Of a DNA stretch of 64,000 bases, positions 34,401 to 49,400 are shown one piece after another. The DNA lies in contig NC_083535.1 of NCBI RefSeq assembly GCF_032362555.1, positions 9,734,001 to 9,798,000 of the forward strand, written 5' to 3'. Both the position numbers and the translations under genes were made by a program. This DNA comes from Amyelois transitella. Its lineage: Eukaryota; Arthropoda; Insecta; Lepidoptera; Pyralidae. Position 1 is the stretch's first letter, and the number at the start of each line of letters is the position of its first letter. Under the pieces are notes generated by a model. That model worked only from the letters and a program-made list of their open reading frames with translations, was not told the DNA's origin and ran no database searches.

Positions 34401-37400
34401 TTTTGAATAACAAAAATATATAGGTCTAGTAAATACATTTTTTATTTTGACGTACTGAAAAATTTTGTTCAGCATCGGTTAATTAAAAAAAAAAGCTTAC
34501 TTGGTACCAAAGAGACCAACAATTTGGTAAAAAAATTATGTAATAAACAATTTAATATTAAAAGTTTTTCCTGCATAATTAGCTTGGGTGCACATTTTTT
34601 TCAAGAAAATTTCGTTTATATTCGGACCATTACATATTTCCTTTATGTAACGTCTCCCGCACCAGTGTATACTACACTTATGGACAAGAAGTCAAACCAG
34701 TTGGTTATTACCCTACACATGAAGGATCGCCTTGTCCTTGCTAGCCCGCATTGGTCATTGAACTAAAGGTTGTAGAACATAGTATAATACAAGTTCAGAT
34801 TTATTTATACACTAGCAAGTACGTTCAATAAGGCTTAGTAATTGATTTCACAATCCGGGAAGTAAATAGAAAATGTGCCGTGCGGTTTCCGCCAAAGTAG
34901 AAGGGGATTGCTTCATTTAATCTGGAATTGTCCTATTTGATGTTGTAGAAGGCGACTGTAGGAAGAGGAATAGGTACGAAAGAAATACCACTTTGTCAAA
35001 ACTTTGTGGCTTAGTATTAGATTGACAGCAATGAGAGATTCGCATTGAGCCATTCAATGTACAAAAGCACTTTTAAGAAATAAAACGTGTAACGCGTTTG
35101 GAACGAAGTTAATAAAAATATCTACTAACTAATCGTAATTTTTTAATAGATTACTAATTGAGAATGTTTCTTTTTTAAGTCAGTTTGTAAATTGTTTTTT
35201 CGCTATTTCTTACAAGACAAGAATCTCGAATCAACTCAATCGTTTAATTGTGCCTCGAATTAAGGCTAAGGCAGCTTGAAGCTCGGTGATCAAATCAAAC
35301 AGATAAGGTTTATTGATTGTTTTATTACCAATAGTTTAGTGAGCTGTGTTAAATAAATCTATTTCGATTAAAAAAATTAATCGATTATAATAATTTTTTT
35401 ACCGATAAAACTAAATTTTGTAGGTAATTTAAAACAATATATTTTTAATTAATTTTTCCATTGGATTTGTTCAAGGGAATGCAAAATATACATATCTTGG
35501 GATAATCTTTCAGCCGTACCTACTAAGTAAACACTAATCTACCTATGCTTACTTAATAATATGAGATCTTCGCAATCCGACAAGTTTTTGTTTTTATATA
35601 AAAACCTTTAAAAGCATAAAACATAAAAGTACAGTCGCAAGCAAGTCAATAACCTAGGCTTAATGAACCCACAGATAATAAAAATATTATGACGCCTATT
35701 TATAACAGCAAAATATTCCTTCTTTAAAATTTAAAAAACGAAGTTATTAAAATATTTTGTCTATAATACAGTTTATGATAGAAAACACATATCTACATTT
35801 AAATAAAATAAAAAAATCGCCATCGCATAAATTTTGCTATGCATTGCTTATATTAAGGTTATAATAGGTGCTCGCAAAACACAATACTAAAGCCATACAT
35901 TTAAAAAAAAAATATATATAGAGATAGTGAGTTATTTCATTACGATAAGTAACCAACAACTTTTTGTTAGTAAATCTCTTCTATAACTGTGTGAGAAGAT
36001 GAGATTAATTTTGTTATTCTACAAAAAAAGACATCTTTGGCCACACAGTCAGAAGCTGCCTTTGATGTAAAAAGGTTTAAAATTAGACATTCGAGTAAGT
36101 TTATGTCGGAATATGTGTATAAAAGAGGACATTAAGAGGTCGAAGTTATTTGAAATTTGGAATGTAGGTTTCTTATGTGGTGTAGTTAAGGATAAATTTC
36201 CGAAATTCCTACAGCGATACAGATTAAGCGAAGAGTCTGTTTATCTAACCAAGGCCAAAATCAATACTTGTCTTTACTTTACTGACCGCTCCAGGGATCC
36301 CGGCTGAGATGAAGAGCGCCAGCGTGTCTGGCCAGGGCAGCAGCTTGTATTGCTCCCACCACCGCTTCACCACCAAGCTCACGTAGAAACCCAGCACGAA
36401 AGACATGGGGATCGACTCGCTTTGTGCCCCGAAGTACTGACGCACTTTTTCGAATATCCTGAAATAAAGGGTAATACATAAATAAATCGGGACAAATTAC
36501 AAACATTGGGTTAACCTCGAAGTAAGTCCAAGACTTTTGCGACACTAATTTAAAGTCCGCTTTTCGCCGGGTATCAAACCCTGGATCTGTAGTTCAGAGG
36601 CAGTAATCCCCACTGCCATAAGCAGACCAATTAACAATAAGGGCAGATTGCTAAGCCACCAGCTAAAAGAAGAGTCCCAAATTAAGGCAATATAAAGAAG
36701 ATAAGACATTAGAAAATAAGTATACTGCGCAAGATCTGACACAAAGTACAATATAGTAGATATTTAGTTTTTAATATTAAAAATGTTATTGTCTTCTAAT
36801 AAACATTGTACAAATAAACAATAAAAAGGCCTTTGAATTCTTAAGATTACGATCAATTTTAAGTATAACTGAAGGCGGAAGCTAGTTTTTTTTAGCGATA
36901 AAAACAAACACTAACTTATCACTCAGAGCCTGGGAAGATCAAGTGTTATAAAGAGTATTGTTATATAAATGGTTTCATAACTTCTGCCCACTTAATTACA
37001 TGTTTACCTATTTAATTACAGCAGGTCGCTATTCGATACCGTTTTAAATAAATCTACATGATATAAATTTAGTCGATTTTAGTACTTATGCTTATTGTAA
37101 TAAAGATTTCCGTGAGATTCCGAAAGTCGAGTGTCCGAATAGCCGTCAAAGGACTGGTTTTCAAGGATGTTAAATTGATATAAAACCAATGAGTAGCTGA
37201 ATGTAAGTACGTAATAAGCATGCTCATTACATATATAATGTGCTATTATGTAGAACCTCCGCATAAATTACGTAGATAGTTAATTATAAATAAATTATTT
37301 TAACAAAAAAAGAATGTGTTGTCTATACAATTATATTAGCAAGCTATAGGTAAGTCTGATTCTTAGATTATCTGCCTTGTATGAATTTGTTTTAAATGGA

Positions 37401-40400
37401 AATTGTAGAAACAAATTTACAAAGTTTTCGGTATTTTATCATTAGTACCTACCTGGGTGACCACAATAAGTATTAAAAACATCAAAAACCCACCAGTCGC
37501 AAAAACCATAAAAAATTGTAAAAGCACAAAGAAAAATCATCATTGCGAGGAATATATTTATACTTTTCTTTAGTCTGACTTTTATAAAGCCGAAACAAAA
37601 GATCAAAATAATACTTACAAACGTTACCAACCAAGGGTATTAAGCGTACGTTTGTAGGGATCGTGGCAAATGGTAAGAGGCGTAATTTTATATATTTATT
37701 ATAAAAACATTAGTAGAGTGATCCCAATCTATTATGGAAGATAACACATTGACCGTATCATCCAATATCGCAATCAGATCAATGTAATGATGCTTGTTAT
37801 TGAAACTGCCTACGTCACTATGGCTTTACAAGTCTTTGTGGCTTCGGGTCAGTATTTAATCAAATGATCGGAATCATCGAATACGGACGCTTAGACTGGA
37901 AATTTAATTTAATAGACACATATAAAAAAAAAAATTAATTTCATAATTCCGAATTCAACTTAACCCCAGGACCGCTTTTGATGACATTAAAAATATTTTT
38001 TTTAATTTTTTCGAATAAAACTTTTTGTACCATGCTTGCCATATTAATTTCGAAAAACGTGCTATATTAGTATTACTCAGTACTTTATAAGTCGTTAGAT
38101 AAGTGCAAAAAATTACAAATTACGTAGCGGTTAGGTTTTTGTTTTGAATAAATTACTTGTTATTTGTTGTAGATAGTGATGTCACGTTTTTTAGCCACGC
38201 TATACCCATGTTCTGGGCGGCATGCACCAACTGACGGAAAAAGATTGAATGCTATATTTTTAATACCCGTATCTGTATTTATTATAAGTATCTAGCTAGG
38301 TATGTAAGTGATCCAACAAATAAAAATATAATAAATTCATAAGCGGTAAGAATAAAAAATATAATCTATTTGTAAAAAACTCTTTGACTAAATGACAGAC
38401 AATGCACACTCTAAACTAAAAAATTGACATGTGCTTAAGTACGTTTACACTAAGAAGGGTGCACTAAAATTCCCTCAGATACGGTAAATAACGGGAATTT
38501 TCATTATACGCGAGCGAAACCGCGGTCGTCCACTAGTACTGACACATACATACATATAATCACTTCTATATCCCTTGCGGGGTAGACAGAGCCAACAGTC
38601 TCGAAAAAAATAATAGGTCACGTTCAGCTGTTTGATTAGAATTGAGATTCAAATAGTGACAGGTTGCTAGCCCAGAAGAATCCCAAGTTTATAAGCTCTA
38701 GGGATAACCCTTAGTCGCCTTTTACAACACCCATGTAAAAGAGATGGAATGGTCCTATTCTTTTTTCAATTGGCGCCGGGAACCACACGGCACAAATAGA
38801 AAAAAGATATACCTAAGTAAATAATATATCTTAATTGATAAAATTGTTATTTATAGCTTCATTAGGGTATGATTTGCATTTGTAAGATGTCAGATGAATC
38901 TATTCTTGTCATTAAATACCTGAATAGGTATTTAATGACAAGAATAAATTCAATAAAAGATTAGTGGCTGAAACATCGATACTGACATATTCACAAACTT
39001 ACGCATTTATAATATTAGTAGGATATGTGCCGTGTGGTTCCAGGCACTTTAATTGAATAGAGCCACTCCATCTCTTACCCGTGGATGCCGTTAAAGACGA
39101 CTGAGGATATAGCTAATAAACTTGGAATTCTTCATGTAGGCGATGGGTTAGCAACCTGTCACTATTTTAATTTCCATTCTATCACTAAGCTGTTGGCTCT
39201 ATCTACCCCGCAAGGTATACAGACATAATTATATGTATGTGTGTAGGTTTAGTATACACATAAGGTACACAAAATCACACCTCTTAATTATTCGAGAGAA
39301 GTTTCCAGAGACTACATCATTTCCATGTACTATAGCCACGATAGCCGAATATTGCTTTCGTTTCATCCACGTATTCATCAATCTCTTCATGTAAATTTGT
39401 CGATTCAAGCTAATCTTGACCCGACCCCCGTCAGGACGCCCCGATTTGACTTTATCCAGCTTGAAAGTCAAAGATCTATGTAAAATAAATCGCAATCTGG
39501 TAGGTCCTATGTAATAGACGGAATCATGAATCATGTTAAGCTATGCGTCTAATTGTAAACAATTTTTTATCGCACAGAATGTTTAAAGTAAAGGCTCTCG
39601 GTAAAGTCGATCTTATGTGCACAGAGCAATGTAGTATGAGGATTTAAATCAAATAATTAGTTTCAAGTCAATATATTAGTAGTCATAGTATAAATTCTTG
39701 TATATAAAAAAGGATACATGTCAGAAAGTAGGAAACTCCTTGTTCGCTGATTTTTCTCTCAAGAAAGTAGATTCTTAAACCCGCGTTATTTCTCGTTGTA
39801 TGAAAAATAAACATGGAAAACCACTCCATCTCTTTCCCATAGATGTCGTAAAAGGCGACTAAGGGATAGGCTTACAAACTTGGGATTGTATTTTAGGCGA
39901 TGGGCTTGCAACCTGTCCCTATTTGAATCTCAATTCTATCATTAAGCCAAATAGCTGAACGTGGCCATTCTGAGTTTTCAAGACTGGTGGCTCTGTCTAC
40001 CCCGCAAGGGATATAGACGTGACCATATGTATGTATGTTCTTTTTTCAAGCTCACCTTTGCTGCTCTTCTGTTAGCGCGAACCGATACAACAGGTTGATT
40101 GTGTAGTACAGTGTGAGGTATGCTAGCAACTCTCGCCACACCAACTTGTAGACACTGCCTCTCCATCTGTAGGGAAAACAACGCATTTATAAAATGATGT
40201 AGTGAAATAAAAATGAGGAAGCTGCATCTTATGGTTACACATCATATATAAGTATTATTTGGCGTCAGGTTTGCCGAGGAAAGTTGCGAAAGTAAGACGG
40301 CGTAGACAAGGTGGACGGGAACAAACTGTTAATTTTTTTTACATACATCAGACATGTTATAACTCTACACTTTTGTTTCAATACATTATAAAGAATGGGG

Positions 40401-43400
40401 AATATTTGATTCATTAGATAGTTTGTCCACGAATAATGTGAAATTTCTTGTAGTCAAATCAGTTTGTCAATTTAGTTTGACCACGCGGAAGAAATGGCCC
40501 TAAGTGGCAGGTGCCACCTGTACGATCATACGAGTATATCTCAGTTTTAATCCTAAGGTTCGACTGACAGAAAAATAATTTTGAAAAAACATTTATTTTT
40601 TAATGCATTTTCAACATTATTTCAAAATTTAGTAGTTAGTATGGCGATGCTCATCTCAGATGGCAAAATCTCATGATTTAGCAACACGTTGTAGACAAAC
40701 TTAGTTATTAAAATACAGGAGACAAGAAGAAATGTCTGTAACCTGACCTCGTTGCCTTTTGTCGGGTAGGCAGACTGTGGTACAAAACGTAATAGTGCGG
40801 TGGCGAAATAAGGAAGACTTGCGTTGTTCTGCATTACGGGCCATAAAGGTTCCGCCTTGGCTTAAGATACTATTATTGTTTTGAATTTAGCAATACTTTC
40901 AGTTTTGTAGATACCGCGAGAACTTCTAAACTTTATCGAAATGTTCAAATAAAACTGGATTCAAGAAATAATAGATAGAAGTCATAATGAAAGTTAGTCT
41001 GGTGTAAAAAAGCACCTTTCCGAAATATTATGGATCATCAATAAGGTAAAACTCTTTTTGAAATCAATATAGCGTATACCTGGATTTTGTTGTTTAGAAG
41101 GAGGACCAGTGTTAATATACTGAAGATTTACAGACATTTTTTTCGACGTCTGCACAGTTTTACTTCAGACATCACAATAAACAGTTTTGATATTTTTTAT
41201 TACCTACGTTATTTTTGTATTTAAGTCCCGGCCAAGGAACTGGTGATCGAAAAAATTATAATTAAGAAGCGCGTCGCGTGAAGAAGACCCCAAAACAAGC
41301 GCCCGAGTTTCGTAAAATCGTTCATGTAAAATGTAGAGTTTTACAGTTTTTGCCAGCTTGTTAGTAATTTTAACTTGTTAGCAACGCGGTTTCAAAGCTA
41401 AACTTTACCACTTTCCAGAAACTTCCCATTACAGTCTTTGAAGCCGTCCAAAAACTGATAGGTATACCTATACATATGTGACCCTCACCCGTTTCTTACA
41501 CAATGCATACCTACTCTAAACAATGCATTACTAATTTAGTAAGACATTTGGGTACCTTGAGTGTTTTAGTGCGTTTGGGTTTTAGTCGTTTCCTAGGACA
41601 TCCAGTCCTTATCTGACTGCATCAAGGACCGGCTCCCAAAATTTAAAGTTTCAAACATAAAACAAAATGTACCTATGTGTATTTCAAAATATTTGGAAAT
41701 ACAAAAATTCTTAGGCATCCTAAAATAGCTGTCATCGTCTGAGAACTCGTTTGATGCAAAAACGTCTTGTAAGTAAGTAATTAACTAAGTTTGGCGCAAA
41801 ATGGGCGCAATGTTTTTGTTAAATCATTAAAATCCGGCCATTCGTTTGGCTTTCAGGATGCTACGTATTGATACAGAAACGATGTAACTTAAAATAATGT
41901 TTTTAAAAAACGCTCAGATTGTAAAAATCAATCAAATGAAAAAGATGACATGGTTTCTTATTTTAGGCGATGGGCTAGAAGACTGACTCTAACTGAATAT
42001 CTGTAAATTCAATTTATTGTAGGTCAGTAGATACGTGGAGGCTATTTATTGAGGTATTCTTTAAGGATGGCGGCCTGGTTTATATTTAATTCCTTTAATA
42101 TTTTTTTTATTTGTGAAGTTGGTATGGAATTGGGATACGGTGTCCGTTTTCCTGGCAATCTTGTTCGTACATATGTATGTATGTAAGTATAATGTATGTA
42201 CTTCGTATGCATATGGCCTTTTCCGGTTTGGTATTTTGCCAAACTAAGCGACGCACGTTTGATTTATGAAAGCCTTGGACTTGTCCGTTAAATTAAGGCC
42301 ACAACTTTTACGCGACTGCCCAACAGAATATGTAGGAATTGTTTGAGGTTAAAAATTTCAAGCGAGCCTACTAAATTTGGAAATTTTGGAAAAAAAGATT
42401 CATCCCGCTATCCATGCAATGATCTTTATCCTTTGCGAGGTAAAAGCCAATAGTCTCGACAGGACTGAAAAGCCACGTTCTAATATAAATGAAAAAAGAA
42501 TAAATGATAGAATTAAGATTTAATAGTGGCAGGTTGCCAGCCCTTCGCCTTAACGATTCCCAGATTGTATATACCTGTCTATGATTTGTCGTTTATATTT
42601 ATTTATATTAATTATAATTCAATTCCTAGAATTATGTCCCGGTCTCGTAGTCTTTATCTGGACCCGAGATGCGCGTGAGTACAATTCAGGAATGGATAGA
42701 TTATGTAGTAACGTCAATCCATGATAATGCAGAGGGATTTAACCCAGTTTGGAATGGAGAAGAAGGAAATGTAAATATCAATAGAAAATGTTAATCTGGC
42801 TGGATTTTGTAAAATTATCATTTCCCTATAATTTAAATTAAAAAATTCAAACCATTTTTATGGGACAAATCACTTAATAATTTTCATATCTTTAGGTATC
42901 GCGATATTGGTTGGCGTCAAATATATTACCTAAAACTAAGTTTTCTGACACTTCCAAAGCAATAGTCTTCATCATACTCCGTTAGTGGAGCGTTAGTCTG
43001 AGCTGCGTTTTTAATTTTTTGGAGAGAATTTATCACATTATGTGAACACAATGCTCAAGTGGGATAGTCAGGTTTCTACACAAAGTGACAAAATATCACT
43101 GACCTTACCAATTATTGATGATAGTATACTTTCTGCTGCCTAAATATGCAGGTTTCATAAATACACGTTCAAGGTCTAAACGCTCGATCTGTTTTAACTG
43201 TCATTTGTTTCATTTTCCTATTTTCTTCTGAACACGTGATAACTGCAGTGCTTATTGATAAATTTCCGTTTTTTCTCAGCTGTAATAGCAGTATTTACGT
43301 TTAGGTACTGACATACCATTACGTATGTTAGTACATTGTATGCCAATGCCCTTTAACCATAGCCTGAGTCATTGGTCGTATTTATGATAATTTGTGGAAA

Positions 43401-46400
43401 AATATTGTATTGTGTATGTGCAATCATTCTCTGGAGAAAATTGTTTTATTTTTCTTCATGAGTTTCCTGATTTTAACGCATCGAGTTTTAAAATTGGTAT
43501 TTGCCCATATCCACACTACCAATTGTTATGTAAAGAGAAAATATTTCTGGTTTTAAATTTGAAACGAATAAACACAAAAAACATAGACACATTTGTAAGA
43601 ATTTGCAATAGATAAATATTATTTATGTATGTGTGTTTAATGAGCGAAAATAAGTCTGGAGCGAAAGTTTAGTTTTTCAATAAGTGAGAGGATATTATGT
43701 GTGTGTGTTTCCTGTGTTTTCTAAGAATCCAAATGGGTAACTTATCATACATACATAAAATCACGCCTCTTTCCCGGAGGGGTAGGGAGAGACTACATCT
43801 TTCCACTTGCCACGATCTCTGCATACTTGCTGCGCTTCATCTACATTCATAACTCTTTTCATGCAAGCTCGCCGGTTTCGGGTACTCGTGACCTAAACAT
43901 TTGCCAGGACGTCCTTAATTTGATACCTACCATACCATTGGTTAACCTAACACCAACTCTATATTACTAAAAACATAGAAATCTGTATTATTATTCAAAT
44001 TACTATCGGTATTGCACATTGTGTTGTTGCAAAACAAGGTGCTATTATAGATATACCGTCATTTCATATAATTAGTATTTAATGTTACATTAAGGTCGTA
44101 AATTATGATTTCATAGATGAAACACAATCGCGAATTAAACGGATTGAAGGGCTAATGGCATTGTTATGGACTAATGGGTAATAATACTATCAATGAAGGT
44201 AGGGTAAGGTTGCTTAAGTCGTACCCCCTAAGGAAATGTTACTCTAATAATTACTACAATTGAAATTAAACACAACTTCTTACATCTGTCGAATCTTTAT
44301 TTAGTTGCCTTTCCATCAACGTTTATAGACACTAACAAATATTTCATCAAAATAGTTAAATTAACAATTTTAACAAACCTGCTTTCGGTACGACTAAGGC
44401 GCCTCAGTTCCTAACTCGTACCACCTATAGCCTAAGTCGTACTTAGAAAATAGACTTCAATGAAGTCATAATAAACTATATAGAAATAATACTGAATAAC
44501 AAGAGATCACTTGAAACATGTTTTGGTTATCAAGAAGTTATAATATCGAATCTACTTACTAACACAGATATCACAAATATATTTTTTAATGGTAGGTACT
44601 ACTTTCTACACCAGCGCATAGGTCATGTATCCAGACTTTACATTTTATGCACTGGATCATGTTTTCTTCGCGATCTTCTTTACATAGTTGGCATAACCAT
44701 GATGCTTTAGCTTTTATTTTTTTGTTTTTCTTTATTTCTTCTTTTAATACTTTTATTAATTCCTTTTTCAATTTTGATTTTTTTCATATCTAGTACAGGC
44801 TTCTTCTTCTTCCTTGGCTTCTATTATAGAGCCTGGTCCATATCCTCTTGCTTCCAAGTATTGTATTTTATCTTTTTCATGCTATGTAGTATTTATAACC
44901 TGATAAAAAAATAAATTAATTGTTAAATAATTTTCTTTATACCTAAGTCGTACCGGTACGACTAAGGAATTTAGCACAGGTACGACTTAAGCAGAGGGGA
45001 CTTCTGAATTTCAAATTAAAACAACTAACATAACCTGTAAATATCTCATGTTTGAGTATGCTTAAACTATTGCTAGATACGCACTCTAAATAGACATTGA
45101 CAAAGAAATAAATTAACTATCGCTATCCTGCCATAAATAGCTTATAAATGTGCCAAAAATTGTAATGCAATACGTATAAAATACTTACTTTTTAAATATC
45201 TTCGTTTCACGAAGCCGAGCAGCGTTCCACTTGTTTGAATTTGTTTGCCTGACTAAATAGTTCAGATAAATGTCATCAGATGTTGCATTTTTTGTGTATC
45301 AAGTGAGAAATTACCGGGGTACGACTTAGGCGGTGGTACGATTTAAGCAACCTTACCCTATATTCTCTTGTAGGCCATGCAGTACTCGTATAAGCCACTA
45401 TTTGAACCTCCTCTTTGTAAGACTGTTAGCTGTGCTTACCCCGCAAGGGATATAGACGTAAGTATATGTGCATATGCATGAAGATAATACTGCTTGTTGT
45501 TTTGGCAGACTTCAGAGTTCCATAGCATCAGAAGTGGGAATATGAGGAACCATAATCCTTCTAGTGTTTATACCGGTTCCTCCTACCTCGACCTCTTCTC
45601 CCTGGAGAGCTCATAACCGGCATATTGGTAACTGGCCTGGGGTGCGCCTATAACCACGATACTGGAGTAGATAAACCACAACCCTCAAGGAGAATCTTAG
45701 TTAACATTTTTTTGTCAATTTTATTATATGTATTGGTTTCTTAGTTGATTATTCGTATTTCATGTAAAATTTTATGTCATTATATGATAATTTTGAATCG
45801 GACGACTTGATGTTTCATTATTAACAAATAATAGACTCCTCACGGTGGAATTCATTTTGGCACTCTTTTTATGAGTCCTAAATATACAGAAATTCTTAAG
45901 AAACAAAGCTACGTTAGAATGCAAAAGTTCCACGTGAACGAAGTCATTGGTAAAAAATAAACCAAAAATAATAGAACTGTTATAGTTTATCCAAAATTAG
46001 TAACATATTTGAGCGCATTAATCACTTAATTATTGAAAAAAAGAGTCACACATACGAGCCTCACATTTTTGGACTTTCCGGAAACGGCTTTTACGACACA
46101 AATGACACTTGTCGGTGATGTCCCAACAAGCATACGGTTCGCAGCGAGAATACATTTGTTCACGTCATGACGATGACTGCTGCATAAATAATTAAGCGGT
46201 GGGTTCTCCGATGTTAATATCTTTTTATTGATTAATCAATAAGTTTATGAAAACCATGCGATGGACGGACAGAAAACGTAAGAACGAGTGGGGACCCGCA
46301 GCCGAAACTTGAACTCAAAGGAGGGTGAAATTTGTTAAGTATATTCCTAGGTAGGAATGAACTAAGAGAGATTACTGCTAAAGGTTATGTTTTTCGTTTT

Positions 46401-49400
46401 ATTGATGTATTAGAACAAATTTATCTATAGCAGTTCAAAGGGTAGGGACCAAAGTTTAAACGTCCAAAAGATTTAATCCCATTTTTAAACACTATTAATC
46501 AACAATTGCACATTTTTGCTGTAGCTCGCACAATGTATGCTTGCGTAGTTTACCTAGGTGAATAATATATAATATTATCACGTCTATATGCCTTACGGGG
46601 TAGACAGAGCCAACAGTCAGACTGAAAGGCCATGTTACGTTGTATACGTTGATGGACTAAGACAAACGATCAGAGAAAATATTAACATATGTCCGACTAA
46701 GGAAGTACCTATTTATTATTGTTCTCGGGTAAAACCGTGTTATATATAACTGATGTTACATTATATGTAAGCATTATATAAATTTGATATGAACTTTCCC
46801 TAAAAACACACACCATTTACTTATGGTATGATCAGAGCTTGCGTCATCATACAAACCAATAAGCAAACTCAATTTAGATCATTCGACAATTTATGGAAAT
46901 ACAGAAGTGTAAAAGTAAATTTGCTCTTGAATTCTCAGAATTTGGTGTGGTTGTGTGGCGCATAAGACATGAGTTTAGATGATACATGTTTGAGGAAACC
47001 TCAGTTCAAACGCTGACGTGGTTCAACGGGTGAGACGTCTGCTTTACAATCAGGTCGGGAGTAAGTTTAAATCCGATGAGAACTTGGTAGATACTAGTTG
47101 TCGTTATTGTTGTGAACTAGCATTGTGCCATGGCTTATCTCGAGGTACATACATAGCTTATATACCCGCTGATAATGTGCCTTTTTAGCAGTACAATATT
47201 TTTTATGGTAGGTTCAATAATTCCAGAGATTTACCCTTAAAAATTAAAAAACTTTATAATATTAGTAAAACATAAGGATCGTGGTCAGTAAAGTTGTAGT
47301 ATCTGCCTACCCCTCCTACGTTAAGAACTGAGCATAACATTACTATAACTACCTTTTTTTATATTACGATGCTATTGTTCCGTGAGGTTTCCGGCACCAT
47401 TAGAAAAGAAAGAATAGGACTCCATCTCTTTCCCATGGATGTCGTAAAAAGCGACTAAGGGATAGGCTTATAAACTTGGGATTCTTCTTTTAGGCGACAG
47501 ATTAGCAACCTGTCACTATTTGAATCTCAATTCTAACATTAAGCCAAACAGCTAAACGTGGCCTATCAGTCTTTTTAAGACTGTTGGCTCTGTCGACCCT
47601 GCAAGGGATATGGACGTGATTATATGTATGTATGCTATTGTTCAAGTAAACTAAGTCTTCTTCCAATCCTGTGTTCAATGCCGAATCACTATCGATTAAA
47701 GCGACTTTCTAATATGATGCTAATGTGCATTAACACAATACGTTTCATTCATTCAGCCATTTGAATTCGAACATTTGGTGTCGACTATAATTTGACTAAT
47801 CGTAAAACTGATTTTAGATTGTCGTCTTCATGCTTTGTGTTTTATTATGAAGGTTAGTTACTATGCTTAACAACTTTATCTGCATTTTGTTTTGTTGTTT
47901 TTAACCATATGATCAGTCTAGTCTTCTGCTCTATATGGCATGTATAAAACATATAGAATGTTTGCTTTATTTCGTCACTACTACGTTATTAACTTATAGG
48001 TCAATGTACCTTAAAATTATATCAGATTTTGTCAAAAATCAAAACTTACTAAGTATATGACTAAATCCTGTATGATTTCTCATTAGATTGACTGGGCAAA
48101 TCGCCTGGGCTCTGCGTCCGTGTTTTACAAATTTTGATAGGTAGATAGGTATACATACATATAATCACGTCTTTATTCCTTACGGGGTAGGCCGAGCCAA
48201 CAATCACGTAAAGACTGCAAGCGTTTAACTACAAGTGCTTATATTTTTATACGATGTCAAGAAATACATACGTAAAAAAATAATGAAATCTGAAAAAGAA
48301 GATCTTCGTCATTCCTAACCGGAAAATGTTGTGAAATGTAAAATATTATCATGTCTGCACATTGTTCTCAAGTCTCTTTGAGATGTTGGTTGGCAATGTT
48401 TGCATTCGGCTGGTGCAACATTTCGCTTTAAAAGGAAATGATAATTATGAATGGCAAAGATCTTGGATGCCACGTATGGCTCGAGCGATTTTTCCTCCCG
48501 TTTGGCCATGGTGCGTTCGACGTTATTTGATACAAGGGCTCTATTGCCGATCTAAACAAAATGTCTCTTTCGCAATGTCTTATGTATCAACACAGGTCTC
48601 GAACTAACTTAGGTAGGGCTAGCTCGATATGCCTCTGAGAGAAAGTGAACAAGCTGATTAGCTGATGAACCCCACGGACGGTTTTCACCACTAAGAGGAT
48701 CAAAAATGTAATTACACAACGTACTTAATTTAATTTGTAAATATACAATTTGAGTTAAGATAACACCAGAGATGCTCTCTGCATTCAATTAATCTGCCTC
48801 GGAAACCACCGCCCTGGAAATATTTGTCAAAACGTCCGATTTTTCTGTATGAAAATGTTTCCACAACGCTACAACAAATTATGTAAAAGCATCGAAATTT
48901 AATAAGCTTATGACTGTGAGAAACAAACTGTTAGATTTTACAAGAAACTCGATGAAGAGGTCATGTTTCTGGAAGGGTTTTATGTCACAAGTAATTCTGC
49001 AACACGAGAACAGTGGGAAAGGCAAAGGCATAGTGGTAGAGGGGCAATAAGTTGAAAACCAAGCGTATACAACATACCTACATACAGTCGCGTCTATATC
49101 CCTCACATGGTAGACAGAGCCAACAGTATTGAAAAGACTGATAGGCCACGTTCCGCTGTATGGCTTGATGAAGAAATTGAGAAAGGTACAAATAGTGGCA
49201 GGTTCTTAGCCCATCGCCAAGAGGAGTCAAAAGTTTATAAGCCCATCCGTTAGTCGACTTGTACAACAACCAGGGGAAAGGTATGGAGTGGTTCTATTCT
49301 AAAGTGCCGGTCACCACAAGGCGAATACAAACTCGAATTAAATTCAAATGATTGCTTTCTACACACGGAATACAAAATTAGAAGTCGGAATTCGTCAACC

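Larger units (their letters stand above)
25534..36286. other. Bestrophin intron 3 (10.7 kb)
   Basis: AT-rich intron without recognised exons. It holds a repeat of the CACGCCTC family at about 27345-27430, fragments of the abundant short repeat at 26930-27000, 32555-32605 and 34873-35060, the piggyBac remnant at 29954-31273, and a short decayed repeat around 32980-33060 (GGACCGTTCGGGATGAAATT). Short open frames at 33652-33921 and 34524-34766 have no recognisable features. Confidence 0.6.
36459..40055. other. Bestrophin intron 2
   Basis: Contains three copies of the abundant short repeat (38545-38793 reversed, 39027-39236 forward, 39810-40037 forward), a CACGCCTC-family copy at about 39260-39460, and a perfect 21-bp hairpin at 38901-38946. 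No exon recognised. Confidence 0.6.

Noticed and set aside
36545..36751. Hydrophobic 68-codon minus-strand frame as a small membrane protein
   Set aside because: Lies in bestrophin intron 2 and overlaps decayed repeat sequence (AGCTAAAAGAAGAGTCCCAA resembles the common repeat), so the hydrophobicity reflects T-rich DNA.
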